Source of the DNA: Aphrocallistes beatrix
Taxonomy: Eukaryota; Porifera; Hexactinellida; Sceptrulophora; Aphrocallistidae
NCBI GenBank assembly: GCA_963281255.1
Contig: OY725490.1
Location: 1,860,001-1,924,000, forward strand
Direction: 5' to 3'
Length of the DNA stretch: 64,000 bases
The notes beneath the pieces are model-generated. The model had not been told where the DNA came from. It saw nothing but the letters and a program-made list of their open reading frames with translations, and did not search any database. The translations under genes and the position numbers were made by a program. Below are positions 43,101 through 53,568 of this stretch, piece after piece (within the stretch, counting starts at the first letter, position 1; each line of letters begins with the position of its first letter).

Positions 43101-44112
43101 TATCAATCTTTTTGAAATGTATATATTATAAACGTCGAATCAAAACGTAAATAAAGAAAAAGCAAACTCTCTTGTTATTACTTACCAGAAATGTTGATTC
43201 TAGAATAGGACAGAAGAGTTAGTAAAGTTTATCGTTTGTTAATTCGTTTCAATAATTCCATCCTCCATCTATCATATTTATGAGAATCAGCTGAGACAAT
43301 GTACACCTATTGATCTCTGAAAAACAATGAAACTAATCTAATTTGTTACCTCTACTTAAGGAGTATTAAGCTTGAAGATTAGCTGGCAGGCTTCTAACGT
43401 AATTACTTGCTGGTGATACTCTGTGCTGATTCTTCCATAGTATACATCAGAAGCATGATAACCACGTCATTCAAAATGGTGCGATAGGATCAGACATAGG
43501 TTTGCGCCTAATTAGATAATGTTAGTGTTTTAGTTTCTGTGTTTAGTAATTAGATTTACGTGTATTTTTGTGAAACTGTTCTAGGCATGAGTTTTCTTCA
43601 AGAAAGGCAATTAGAATAAACCAGGGCAACAATGGTAGAGATCTTCCAACTTTTCTTATCGGATATTTGAATAGCTAGACAATCTTTTATGAGCTTTAAA
43701 TCTTGACTGTTTAATCTGTAAACGAGCAATTCGATAGATTGAGTAATTCACGGCGAAGAATGAGATAAAATTCTAGGAAAAAGAAGACAAATATACTAGT
43801 TTAGTAAGAAGAAAATGTGTTATTAGGAAAATGTGTATTCTGATTGGAGCGGAGTATTAGACAAGGGAAGGTAAAACAGGTGCCACTTTGTGTCACTGAA
43901 ATAGTGATTCCTAAACTGGCGGTCAAATCTTTCAAGTTGACCCTGATTCTTTTATGGATGACATGGATTACACTTTCCTATTTAATCCCGTCATTTTCCA
44001 CATTATTCAATGCCACGTTGGATTCTAAATAATGAAATACCGCATACTAACCTTTTATATATCGTGTATACTTAAAATTAAAAGGTGTGAAAATATTTGT
44101 GTATATGTTGCA
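43101..44112. other. Gene-poor region
   Basis: About 1 kb, AT-rich; nothing recognised. Confidence 0.35.
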
Positions 44113-44226
44113 GTCAGAATGCGTTTCCAGTCGAAACGCGTTTCAACTAGTCGAAACGCGTTTTGACTGACTTTCTAGTCGAAACGCGTTTCGACTAGAA
44201 AGTCAGTCAAAACGCGTTTCCAGTAG
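44113..44226. repeat. Palindromic AAACGCGTTT cluster
   Basis: The motif AACGCGTTT or its near form occurs five times in about 110 bp. From 44153 to 44220 the DNA is a perfect 68-bp palindrome (arms 44153-44186 and 44187-44220), which could form a cruciform. ACGCGT is the MCB core known from fungal MBF and is also rich in CpG. Confidence 0.85.
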
Positions 44227-44399
44227 AAGTGTACAGTAGAAGTGTCCTAAATTTGAACACCAGGGAACAGTTGAAATTTGTTCATATTATTCGGAATTCG
44301 TATTAACCAGAGTGATTTACATGTATTTTTCTCCCTAGGGGACAAACTATATGTCTGTATTGTCCGTGTTCGTATAACGAGGTTATACTGTATATGCTG

Positions 44400-44669
44400 G
44401 TAGAGCTAAGACGTCAGACTAGAGTGTCCATGGTGTAAATGTAGATATCTCTGTACGATGTGAGTTGATGGTCTGTAATCTGAGATGTTACAAGGTCTAT
44501 TCTATCTGTGTACTAACTCCAGTATAGTCTTACACTAGCTCAGTTTCTATATAAATAGCATAAATTGATGTATAAACTCAATCCATTTACTCTACATTTG
44601 TTCTATTCAATATCAAACATTTTAAAGTTTATTCTAACTTCAGATTACTGTTCTTATCAACGTTTTCAG
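44400..44669 (+). promoter_or_regulatory. TATA module and putative leader exon of NHL gene 1 (unit 1)
   Basis: TATAAATAG at 44550-44558 is followed about 110 bp later by CGTTTTCAG|GTAAATTG (exon end 44669), which looks like a splice donor. The same module is at 54543-54762 and 62955-63227, each time in the same orientation and before an NHL gene or at the window edge. The NHL genes have a good acceptor just before the ATG (TTTTCTAAAATTAG). I infer a non-coding first exon that splices over about 2.4 kb to 47112. Confidence 0.55.
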
Positions 44670-44805
44670 GTAAATTGTTCACTTTATAGTTGATTCTATG
44701 ATTTACGTCATTGCTTGAATGTTTTTAAAGTATATAAATCTATAAGCTTTAACTTTAACTCTATTTAAAATTTAATTAAGAATCTTCATGCTAAGGACTT
44801 CCCTG

Positions 44806-45120
44806 CCAGGGTGGTCCCAGGGGGGGAGGACATCAGGGGAATTTGTCCCGAGTTTGATTCTGCGACCCCGGATTTCATCCGACCATCTAAGCCAGTAGTT
44901 CCCAACCTGGGGACCATGGAACCCTTAGTGGTCCACAGAAGATATCAGGTGGTCCACAGAATACAGGAAATTGCTATAAGGAGGTTCACAGTCAAAAAAG
45001 GTTGAAAACCGCTGATCTAAGCCAAAATCAAAAGAAGGCCCAGACTTTTATCTTTGGCCCCGCCTCACCCCAGTTTGGAAAATTCCTGCAACTCCCCTGC
45101 TCCCAGGACACATCCGCTCT
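44806..45120. repeat. GC-rich dispersed repeat, carrying a hAT MITE
   Basis: Same unit as 14600-14895: GGGTGGTCCCAGGGGGGGAG, GAGTTTGATTCTGCGACCCC, GGCCCCGCCTCACCCCAG. Interrupted at ATCTAAGC by the MITE at 44893-45014. Confidence 0.7.
44893..45014. mobile_element. hAT-type MITE, complete, with 8-bp target duplication
   Basis: 122 bp. The ends are CAGTAGTTCCCAACCTGGGG and AAAAAAGGTTGAAAACCGCTG-type inverted repeats. ATCTAAGC flanks both sides (44885-44892 and 45015-45022), the 8-bp duplication typical of hAT transposons. Confidence 0.85.
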
Positions 45121-46219
45121 TCATTAGAGAGTGAGCTAATTATAAACTACCATGGTGGTACTTTTGAAGTTGTTTAAGCCGTCCGTAATGTTCTGCATTC
45201 ATCTCAAGTTCCAATTGTCCCGATTTTTATCTATTTTTATGTGATAATTTCTCGAGTGAAATCTCCACATTATGTTCCAATTCTTTGGAGTCAATCCATA
45301 ATCTTTTTCTATTATGTCCCGCATTTACCATGGCTCAAGCTGGCATGTATGGCTCTGATATAACTATGTCATCACGGAGACAGATCCCCTCGAGTTGTAA
45401 ATCTTAAATGTAATTTAGATTTGATAGAACTACATAACCAGTGTTCCCCTAATTTTCGGAGGTAGGACTTTTGACGTGGGTACAAACAATAATCTGGGGA
45501 CCCAAGCGAATTTTACTAATATCATCCGGTAGGGATCTAAATGAAACCATTGATGTTAACCCACTGCCTTAAGATCCAAAACGACTTGACTTAGTTTAAT
45601 AAGGACGTTTCATGTAGAACCAAATTTTGTTTGTAACGCGTTTATTAGTGACCAGGGTTGCCGTGAGAATGGAATTTCAATTCCCATTCAAACAGGATTT
45701 CTGTAGGAATCCCCACAGAATCGCACAGGAATTCCCACATAAACTCACACGGAATCCCACAGATTCCCACATGTGGGAATTCCAATAACTTTAAAATCAT
45801 TCCCATCCCATATTCCCATTTCCTGTTAGTATCTCATTATACGTAACAACTGTGTAAAAGGCGCTAGCAGAGCCAAAATAATTAATATAGCAATACTACC
45901 TCGTTCAAGATTACTCATTAAACAGTTTAATAAGGCCTAGTTGAATGGTGTTTCAGATACCAGGTATGGCATACCAGGTACGTTAGGTCAGCGAGCTCCG
46001 TACCATTTTCAGAAAAGCTAAGCTTTGCTGTTCCATTACTAATCTGTTCTGTTAAGAAAATACGGTAGAACTCGGATAAGACGTACCCCTCTGGGAAACG
46101 GAAAAAAGTACTAACCGAGTTCTACTGTACATCATAACTTTACATCTATGCTAAATAGACGACGATTAAGTAAATTCCCATTGTACCACTTTTTAGTATA
46201 CAATAAACCAGTTTTAAAT
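45120..46219. repeat. Repeat-derived spacer, duplicated at 56075-57010
   Basis: From TTAGAGAGTGAGCTAATTAT (45124) on, the spacer matches 56077 onwards with small differences, including a GTCCCGC-type MITE (about 45205-45352 and 56165-56325), the CAGTGTTCCCCTAATTT block (45440 / 56417) and TTTAATAAGGCC (45930 / 56720). GGAATTCCCACA-type short repeats fill 45670-45830 and are missing from the second copy. Confidence 0.65.
46063..46128. mobile_element. Short MITE-like hairpin
   Basis: CGGTAGAACTCGGATAAGAC and, inverted, CTAACCGAGTTCTACTG. Confidence 0.5.
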
Positions 46220-46396
46220 ACAGTCTAAACCCTTTTTTTCTCACTCCGGTTTATCTTACTTATCGTTTTTCTTTACTATTTCAGAATCTTAATTATGTAA
46301 AAAATTCCAAATCAATATTAATTTCCATCGTTTTTTTCTTACTGTTCGAACCTGTAAAGTAATAGTAAGAAAAAACAGGTTATGACTGGACTTGGT
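46220..46396. mobile_element. MITE of the GTTGAAACCG family (diverged)
   Basis: CAGTCTAAACCCTTTTTTTC at one end and AACAGGTTATGACTG at the other; internal TCACTCCGGTTTATC matches 57240. Confidence 0.6.
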
Positions 46397-46454
46397 ACGA
46401 CATAGCCGGACCAGTTTTGAATTTCTACTGGAAGATATGTTCCAAATATATATA

Positions 46455-46885
46455 AATCTAGTCCGGGGGACCATCTTTAGTGCAGTTTCTGCAGAGAGAT
46501 GCCCCTATGGCAAGGACGGTGTAGCATATCCGTCCATATGTATGTATGTATCTCCGTACGCTGCGAAATTTGAGTTTTCAAAAATTTAGTAGTCCCGATG
46601 TATTACAATATTCATATCTCACGTGCCAAGTCAGCTGCACTATCGGTCTACCGACAGACATTTTTTTAACATGAACAATGCCAACTTGAGCCAGTAGAGT
46701 AAAACTACATACTTGTAGAATCAAAAAAAGTGGACAGAAAATGCATTGAATAGACTCCCTATTAATAGAGACCTCCTAGAGTGATTGTAATGTCATCACA
46801 TCCTATGAGGAGAGGACTACTTTAGTGTACGTAATTAAATGACACAAAATTTAACCCGGACCAATTTTTTCGTGACAGGTCCACA
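46455..46885. mobile_element. GGTCCGGGGGACCA-ended element, inverted relative to 55205-55910
   Basis: Shares, in opposite orientation, the blocks GATGCCCCTATGGCAAGGAC, CCGTCCATATGTATGTATG, CACGTGCCAAGTCAGCTGCA and TCCTATGAGGAGAGGACTAC with 55205-55910. It ends near the hAT-like GTCCACAGAATATAGG fragment (46920-46984). Confidence 0.6.
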
Positions 46886-46889
46886 GGAT

Positions 46890-47111
46890 TCCAAATTTAG
46901 TATTATGGTTAATAGGAGGGGTCCACAGAATATAGGAAATTGCTATAGGGGTCCACAGCCAAAAAAGGTTAAAAACCGCTGCCTTGAGGGAACACTGGGA
47001 CAGACTCTGCAGACAAAAAGTGTTCTCTAGCCGCGCTACGCAAGTACGCTAAGCGATTAGATATGAACAATTATTCTACTTTTAAGATAAAGCTTTATTT
47101 TCTAAAATTAG
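46890..47111 (+). promoter_or_regulatory. Region before NHL gene 1: hAT fragment, hairpin repeat, splice acceptor
   Basis: GGTCCACAGAATATAGG to AACCGCTG (46984) is the right half of a hAT MITE. It is followed by the GCAGACAAAAAGTGTTCTC and CCGCGCTACGCAAG hairpin repeat. TTATTTTCTAAAATTAG (ending 47111) is a good acceptor 10 bp before the ATG. The same arrangement precedes NHL gene 2 (59034-59164). Confidence 0.55.
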
Positions 47112-47121
47112 ATTGTATACA

Positions 47122-48336
47122 ATGGCTGAAGCTAGAGTTGGGAGAGAAATTAATTTCGATGCACAGTTCGAAGTTCTGTACAGAGTCATTACTCAAACAT
47201 TTGATGGATTGTTTCAGGCTTTAAATAAGCGAAGACACGATTTGTTGTCTCAACTGACAGCTATGAAGACAGCACACGACAAGAATTTAGAGTTAGACGA
47301 AGCCATCCAACAATTAAAACTTTCCAAAGAAAACCTGATCACAACAATGACCAGCAATTTGCTAGGAGAAAAACTCGATCTAATTAAATCAACTTGCGAC
47401 GCAGAAATGAAAGCAAAAGAAGAGTTGAAGGTATCTGTTGGAAATTTGAATTTGATTGAGTTTCGTTGTTATTCTGAAAAAATCCTGAAAGCTATAGAAG
47501 AAACAGATCTGATTGAGTTAATTCCTGAATATGTCGGGAGGGAGAATCCGATACTGAAGAGTTGTTCAAATGGTACTGGGAATGGAAAGTTTCATAATCC
47601 TAGAGGAATAGCTATTGATGACAAAGTGAATGAAGTTTATATAGCAGATAAGAGCAACCATCGCATACAGGTGATGAGTTTAAACGGAGAATTTCTGAGA
47701 TCATTCACACATGATCAGCTGAAATCGCCTTATGGTATTTGTTCATCTGAGAAAGAATTGTTCGTCACTGATCAAGAGAGTTATTTGCTCAAGTTCGATA
47801 AACCTGGAAAGTTCTTAAAGCAAACAGGATCACGAGGCGATACACCAGGTTGTTTTATTGCTATAACAGGTCTGTGTTATGAAGAAGGATTAGTTTATGT
47901 GTGTGATTCATCCTGTCAGCTAATTCAAATATTTGATTCAAATCTAAAATATACAAAATTGTTTGCTTACGGAGAAATAAGTTTGCCTCGTGACATTAAG
48001 ATCTATTCTAATTCTATTTTCATATTATCTCAAGATCATAATGAGATATACTGCTATAACAAAGAATGTCAACTTCAGAGAAGAATTCAGCTAACTGGAC
48101 AGAGACAGCCAATGAATGCAGCCTTGTTTTTCACTTTGGATTCCAAAGGCAACTTCCTTATTTCTGACCAATCAAATCCTGAAACTTCAGAAATCCGTAT
48201 TTTCTCTCCTAATGGAGTCCTTAAGCACTCATTAGGTAGAGGACATCTCAGCTTCTTAAACGGTATAGCACTAGACAATAGTGATTCTATTATTTGTGTG
48301 AATGGTAATAAAGATGGTTGCTTCCAGAAATATTAA
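47122..48336 (+). CDS. Coiled-coil NHL-repeat protein 1
   Basis: 404 residues from MAEARVGREINFDAQF; an in-frame TTG upstream (47113) lies within the inferred leader. Residues 20-115 are helical and coiled-coil (LNKRRHDLLSQLTAMKTAHD, DEAIQQLKLSKEN). NHL repeats form a six-bladed propeller from about 150: GKFHNPRGIAIDD with VYIADKSNHRIQVM, LKSPYGICSSEKELFVTD, CFIAITGLCYEEGLVYVCDS, LPRDIKIYSNSIFILSQD, FFTLDSKGNFLISDQ and FLNGIALDNSDSIICV. This is the second half of a TRIM-NHL protein without RING or B-box. Partners are unknown. About 90% similar to the gene at 59175, with shared flanks on both sides. Confidence 0.86.
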   Translation: MAEARVGREINFDAQFEVLYRVITQTFDGLFQALNKRRHDLLSQLTAMKTAHDKNLELDEAIQQLKLSKENLITTMTSNLLGEKLDLIKSTCDAEMKAKEELKVSVGNLNLIEFRCYSEKILKAIEETDLIELIPEYVGRENPILKSCSNGTGNGKFHNPRGIAIDDKVNEVYIADKSNHRIQVMSLNGEFLRSFTHDQLKSPYGICSSEKELFVTDQESYLLKFDKPGKFLKQTGSRGDTPGCFIAITGLCYEEGLVYVCDSSCQLIQIFDSNLKYTKLFAYGEISLPRDIKIYSNSIFILSQDHNEIYCYNKECQLQRRIQLTGQRQPMNAALFFTLDSKGNFLISDQSNPETSEIRIFSPNGVLKHSLGRGHLSFLNGIALDNSDSIICVNGNKDGCFQKY

Positions 48337-48476
48337 TGCTATTTTTCTCCCTCAACGCATAGAAGACTTGATTTTATTTCTTTTCCTAAATCCTCCAACT
48401 AAGATATTTATAGAATTATTGTTGCTTTATAGTTATTCTTTGTTAGTGATATATCTACCTTTCTAGAAATAATAGA

Positions 48477-48482
48477 AATAAA
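48477..48482 (+). terminator. AATAAA polyadenylation signal of NHL gene 1
   Basis: AATAAA 141 bp after the stop codon; the same in gene 2. Confidence 0.6.
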
Positions 48483-48489
48483 CTTCTAA

Positions 48490-49720
48490 ATCGAAAATGT
48501 ATTTCTCTTTTGAGATATTTACAATCTCTGTAACTGGGAAACCAAATACTATCACTATCAAACTCTTTTACGCGTTTATTGCCACAAAAATGGGTTTATT
48601 GCACAACATATCGAGTTCAGCAATGTAGTTATGTCCGTCATAAATTCCATATAGTATTACAAGAAACAAATATTTTAATATCCTGAAATTATCTAACTCC
48701 TCTAGGGATCCGAATAATCGGGGGGTTTGATAATATTTGAAGTTTTAATAAGGGGAGAGAGGGATGAATTGGATTATACTGAGGATTTCGACAAACATTA
48801 ATTAAAGTACTACATGCTTAGCAATACGTAGCATACTATCTTGATTTTGAATAGAATATTCTATAAAATTCAGATCGAAAATAATTGATGCAATACATCT
48901 AATAAGTTGTCTTAGATAATACTTTCAAAGTCAATTTATGAAAATTAACAAACGAGGGGATTGGATGGAAATTCATAAGTTAATAAGTAGGAATCCTTTT
49001 ATTTGACCAATAGAAGTGAACTATTTCTATTATACTCGTATATGTATTATTATTCTATAATGGATTACGTCACATTGTTTTTATATAGTGTGTAGTAACA
49101 AAGAATTCGTTTATATTCGTCACTATACACTCCAAGGATTCATATTTGAAACAAGGATATTGTTTATATTCATCACTGTGCATACCCAATCATTATGGTC
49201 ATTATGGTTGTCACGAATTGTCCGTCACGAATTGTCCGTCACGAATTGTCTTGTCACGAATTCATACTATTTCAAGCATTATTTCCACTTAAAAGGGTTA
49301 TTATAAATCGAGTTTCAATGATGTAGCTATGCTCGTGATAATTATATGGCATTTCGTCGCAAGAAACGAATATTTTAATGTTCTGAAATACCTAACCACT
49401 CTAGGATCCGAATAAACGGGGTTAGGTGGGATAATATTGGATCTACCAAGTTTAGACAGGAATTCATTAATGTATCACAAAGTAACACAGTAAAGTATTA
49501 GATTATCAAGATTTGGAATAGATTATTCTATAGAATGGACGTAGATGGAAAATAATTGATGCAATACATCTAATAAAAAGCTGTCTTAGATAATACTTTC
49601 AAATTCAATTATGGAAATTAACAAACGAGGGGATTGGATGAAAATTCATAAGTTAACAAGTGGGAAGCCTTTATTTGACCAATAGAAGTGAACTATTTCT
49701 CTAGTCTAGTGCAGTTATTC
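48490..49720. repeat. Duplicated 3' flank of the NHL unit with nested internal repeats
   Basis: Matches 60537-61960 in order. Inside it, AATAATTGATGCAATACATC with TTAACAAACGAGGGGATTGG occurs twice (about 48880-49030 and 49550-49700). A tandem array TGTCACGAATTGTCCG lies at 49209-49262. Confidence 0.7.
49209..49262. repeat. GTCACGAATTGTCC tandem array (4 units)
   Basis: Four copies of GTCACGAATT spaced 14-16 bp. A matching array is at 61631-61686, and an inverted GACAATTCGTGACAAG is at 61071. Confidence 0.8.
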
Positions 49721-49876
49721 TCAAAGTGGGCCGTATAGGCCTAACTTCCGAGAATGCTTACTCTGAGATTGATGCTAACACAAGCGAGATTAGAACTCGG
49801 ATTCGATTGGACAGGGACCGACTGACCTGCAACAACGTCTCATTACGAGTTAGCACACAGATAGTTAGCATTGTAC

Positions 49877-49945
49877 ATACATGCCAACTTTCCCGCTTTT
49901 TCACTCTTCCAATGAGCCAATTTCACGAGTGTCCCGTTTTGAAAT
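49877..49945. mobile_element. GTCCCGC-type MITE fragment
   Basis: ACATACATGCCAACTTTCCC followed by GCTTTTTCACTCTTCC-ATGAGC and GAGTGTCCCGTTTT, as in the first 90 bp of 27393-27609. Confidence 0.6.
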
Positions 49946-50399
49946 AGCTCCACTATATTCAGATTTTTCAACTAAAGGGGCGCTGAAAGGTTGTTGGGGG
50001 GCGCTAATGTGTTTTGTTAGCAATACATCTACGATATTTGAACCTCAAAAAATTGTGTATTCCAGAATATTAATGGTCAATCTTTGAAACAAATTTTAAC
50101 ATTCACTGTAGTTGTTAGAGCTAGAAAGTACAATAATCACACTGTCAATGGTTTCCTGTGACTAATTAATACAATAATTACACTGTTGATGGCTTACGGA
50201 TCATGCGTAAGGGGAGGGGCGGTGTCGACAGTAAATCCTGATTAGAGGGCGGTGTGCTAAATTAGTTTGAGAAACACTGGTTTAGTGTATTGAATGTATG
50301 GTTTAATTTGTGTCATTAAATTTATAACACCTCAAATTTAAATCAAATAAATCATTAATGAATAAATAACTCACAAAACTTAATTTGTCAAAGTATCAA

Positions 50400-50790
50400 G
50401 AAGGTTGAAAGAGAGTCCGGAAAGTTTAGAGCAAAAAGGATCACGACGTAACACATCAGACTGTAACATTGTATCAAAGAACCAACTAAGCATGCTTAAA
50501 GTACGTTTAATGCCTTCTAAAATACAAAATTGTTCACTTACAGAGCTATGTTCCAAATGGAACTAAGATCTGTTCTAATTATACTTGTATCTTCAAAGTG
50601 TGATATGTAAGGACACATTTTTCAGTTGAAACCGTCCCACAATACAAAACTGAGAGAACTATTCAGCTAACTGGACAGAGACAGCCAATGAATGGAGACT
50701 TCTTTTCACTTTGGAAACCTTCGTATTTCTGCTCATTCATCCTTGAAACTCAGAATTACGGATTTTCTTGGAACATGAAAAGATATCAGA
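50400..50790 (+). pseudogene. Degraded NHL-repeat pseudogene
   Basis: Ordered remnants of the NHL genes: GGAAAGTTTAGAGCAAAAAGG with GATCACGACG (as in the third-blade GGAAAGTTCTTAAAGCAAAC), ACAAAATTGTTCACTTACAG, then ATTCAGCTAACTGGACAGAG with ACAGCCAATGAATG, and TTTTCACTTTGGA. Intervening sequence is deleted or changed and the frame is broken. The N-terminal coiled-coil region was not found upstream. Confidence 0.72.
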
Positions 50791-51286
50791 AGTGATTCTG
50801 AATTATTCTGAAAAGACAGTGGTGCATCCATGGTTGTGCGCCACTGAATACCAAACATCTGTAATAAGTGTATACCTGTAGAAAAACATTTGTTTATCTT
50901 AAGTTAGGAAACAAACATAGTCAACTCACCTCATACAACATTCCATAACATAATGAATATTTAACAGATTTTATAATCAATTCCCTCAAATTCTAAAGAC
51001 AGGGCAAATAATCGTTTAAAAATTTGTGTCAACAAAACTTAACGTTGGTTCATTAATGGGTCCAATACATAATGCAATCATGAATGTTGCGATAGCACTA
51101 CGTGTACAGAAGAGATGTTATTGGATAAAATTAATTGGATAATATCCAATGTTATTGTTTGTTCGTGTGTGGGGTTCATTGTGGCTGTGTGCACCTAGGT
51201 AGAGTACAAAGACGTGAATTATTTTAGTCTAAAGAATGCTGGTTTACAAGAGGGATAAGGTTGTCTAACAAATGTATTAATCTGAT
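50791..51286. other. Intergenic region
   Basis: About 0.5 kb, AT-rich, nothing recognised. Confidence 0.35.
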
Positions 51287-51415
51287 TTAGTAACAAAATG
51301 TCGAACTCAGAAGATTCTCCAGATGAAGGCCACAATGCACATTGTGACACACTTCTTTGGTTCCACTGGCGAGTAGGATGCAGCTCAGTAGGAAGATTAT
51401 TTTGTAGAAGTTCAT
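51287..51415 (-). CDS. Small secreted cysteine-containing peptide (42 residues)
   Basis: On the minus strand an ATG at 51415 opens a 43-codon frame. Residues 1-18 are a signal peptide (MNFYKIIFLLSCILLASG). The rest is about 24 residues with three cysteines (C23, C28, C41) and two His between the first two. TATAAAAG lies at 51468-51474, 53 bp before the ATG, with the expected spacing for a short leader. A longer overlapping frame (51479-51219) has no such features. Promoter, start and signal peptide agree, so I consider this a real gene, but the peptide matches no family I know. A 3' splice extension cannot be excluded. It could be a structural, antimicrobial or signalling peptide. Confidence 0.55.
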   Translation of the reverse strand: MNFYKIIFLLSCILLASGTKEVCHNVHCGLHLENLLSSTFCY

Positions 51416-51467
51416 CTTGATTGGTTGATTTGAAGTTTGTTTGTTGAAGAGTGTTGTGCATTCTCTC

Positions 51468-51474
51468 TTTTATA
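51468..51474 (-). promoter_or_regulatory. TATA box of the small secreted-peptide gene
   Basis: TATAAAA on the minus strand, followed by AGAGAGAATGCACAAC. Confidence 0.6.
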
Positions 51475-52010
51475 GACAATTCGCTAGCCCATTAGATACC
51501 ACACTCACAAGTTGGAATGTCTATAATTAGGATGTATTTACGACGTAATATCCCACAGCAATAATAGTTCCCTGATTTGTGATGAATAACGTAAGCGTAA
51601 CATTACTGAAGACAGAAAGTTCTCGAGTAATACTGAATAATGTTTCAGGTCACTCATTGGCTAATTTGACCGATACAATAACCTTAATTAGTTCCACTTT
51701 CTCAGTCCAAGTTCGTTGCGTCTTCTTTAATTATATTTTACGAATTGGACAATTTATCGGAATTTCATACCAAATCATTCCTCCTTCTTCATTGTTAATC
51801 CATTGTTTATTTTGATTAAAATACTGATGCTGGTGTACTATTATGAATAAAATAGTATATCGTATCATCCATTGTTTTGAGAATATTCAAGTTGTCAGTA
51901 GTAACATTGAGAATATAAGTTCAGCGTTCAAATCCATGGGAAGTTCAGAATCTCATCCTGGACACCTCACGAGTCTCTGTTTAGTCTAATTTTGACATAA
52001 AATGGAACTA

Positions 52011-52151
52011 CAGTGGAATTCGCTTATTAGCAACTCAGTTTTGCTCATAAAATGGTTGCTAATAAGGGAACAGAATTAACACAAAATCTTCACCTGGGAC
52101 CTGAAGATTGGTTGCTAATAGAGCAATATTGCTAATAAGCGAATTCTACTG
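52011..52151. mobile_element. MITE with CAGTGGAATTCGCTTATTAGC ends
   Basis: 141 bp. Left end CAGTGGAATTCGCTTATTAG; right end CTAATAAGCGAATTCTACTG. TA flanks on the left and AA on the right. Confidence 0.7.
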
Positions 52152-52430
52152 AATCAGAAAAGAGAGAATATTTGTCTCAATCAATTCAAAAGAAAATTTA
52201 ATAATATTTAATTGTTTGTTTAGGCATCAAATGGAAATAAGCAACATTCTTCACTAAGAATCAATCTATTCTCCTTCACAGATATAAGAGTATTAGAATG
52301 ATGGAGAAAATACATTGTACGCCAAAGCGATAAATTGGTCTATCATTATGGAAAAATAAATCGTTGATTCATTGAATGTGCATAGATATTCAATTTCTAT
52401 TATTTAATTCAACCAACTTAATATTAAACA

Positions 52431-52490
52431 AGCGCGCTTCGCTTGCTTGCGCTGCGCGGCTTGCGGACACTGCGTGTCCGCAGATTTACC
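52431..52490. repeat. GC-rich hairpin repeat
   Basis: CAAGCGCGCTTCGCTTGC and CGGACACTGCGTGTCCG form hairpins; related to 46990-47060. Confidence 0.6.
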
Positions 52491-53519
52491 CAGTGGGAGC
52501 TTGGGGATATTAGAGAAACAATACGTCGCTTTCTTGTTTTATACTAAGTTCGCTGGATTGTCATTTGTCTACGGTTACATTTAAAAAATCAGAACTGTAG
52601 CAGAAATTTTGTTTCGTGATAAATATAATTTACTTCGTATTAAGTCAACTAATCCTGAATGTAAGCTCAATTTGAATAAACAAAGTTCACATTGCTAAAG
52701 ATTATTATACTTAAATAATCAATTCCAGTCCATGTCGTTAAAAGTTATTTTATGATCGAATTGATTGATCGTAGCATACTTATAACACACTTTAATTGTT
52801 GTTAACAATCAAATTATAGACTCAAAATAGCAGTATTCAATCATTTATATGAAATAGAATCGTGTGAATGGCATTATAAAAGGCTGATAATTGATTGGTT
52901 CACATAAACCAATGAATTTCAATCACAAATAGTTATTTTGATTGTATGCATAAGTCAATACTATTTTATTCCAATGTATTTGCATTATAAAATAATCGAA
53001 TTTGATTGGTCAGCACATTTTGTCACCTATCTCGGCGAGGTGTGAACATTTCGCTTAGATCTTCGAAGTTAATCCTAGATTCATCATTTGACACCTACAT
53101 GCCAATTTTCGTATCTCTACGACTTGCCAATTCTTCAATCAATTCGGACAAACACAAACAAACAACAACAACAAAATCCTGGAGTTTTAATATATAAGAT
53201 AGAATAATAAACAAAATTAATAGTATACGTAAATAATTAATTTAAGTACTTCGAATTAATCTCTTCAGAAATCCCCGACATCTCACATAGCAACAATACG
53301 CATGTAATCTCCAATGTCAGCAGATATTAATCAAATTCAGCAGAAGTATTGCAACACATTAAACCTTACACAGCTATGATGGCGTGACTGACGAATACAC
53401 TATGGTAGAGTCCAGATATTCCTGCAAGCACTCTCCTAGCCATTCTGTTCACGTTACCGTTTTCAAAGCTGCTTTACAACTGTATTCTCGCTACTACAGT
53501 GGAGTACGCTGCTGGTTAG

Positions 53520-53528
53520 TATAAATAG
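53520..53528 (+). promoter_or_regulatory. TATA box of the gene at 53569
   Basis: TATAAATAG 49 bp before the ATG. Confidence 0.65.
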
Positions 53529-53568
53529 AGCTCAGTTCCAACTCAAACTAAATACAACAAATATCAAA

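Larger units (their letters stand above)
51480..53519. other. Intergenic region with a MITE and a GC-rich hairpin
   Basis: The MITE is at 52011-52151 and the hairpin-rich GCGCGCTTCGCTTGCTTGCG block at 52431-52490. ATTGG/CCAAT pairs (GATTGGTTCACATAAACCAA, 52894) and TATAAAAGG (52874) occur with no gene beside them. Confidence 0.4.

Noticed and set aside
44400..44720. Possible LTR of a retrotransposon (TATA box, three copies)
   Set aside because: No TG...CA ends, target duplications, primer binding site or gag/pol frame seen; the consistent position before NHL genes fits a duplicated leader exon better.
49209..49262. Possible CRISPR-like array
   Set aside because: Units are adjacent with no unique spacers, and the genome is eukaryotic; it is a minisatellite.
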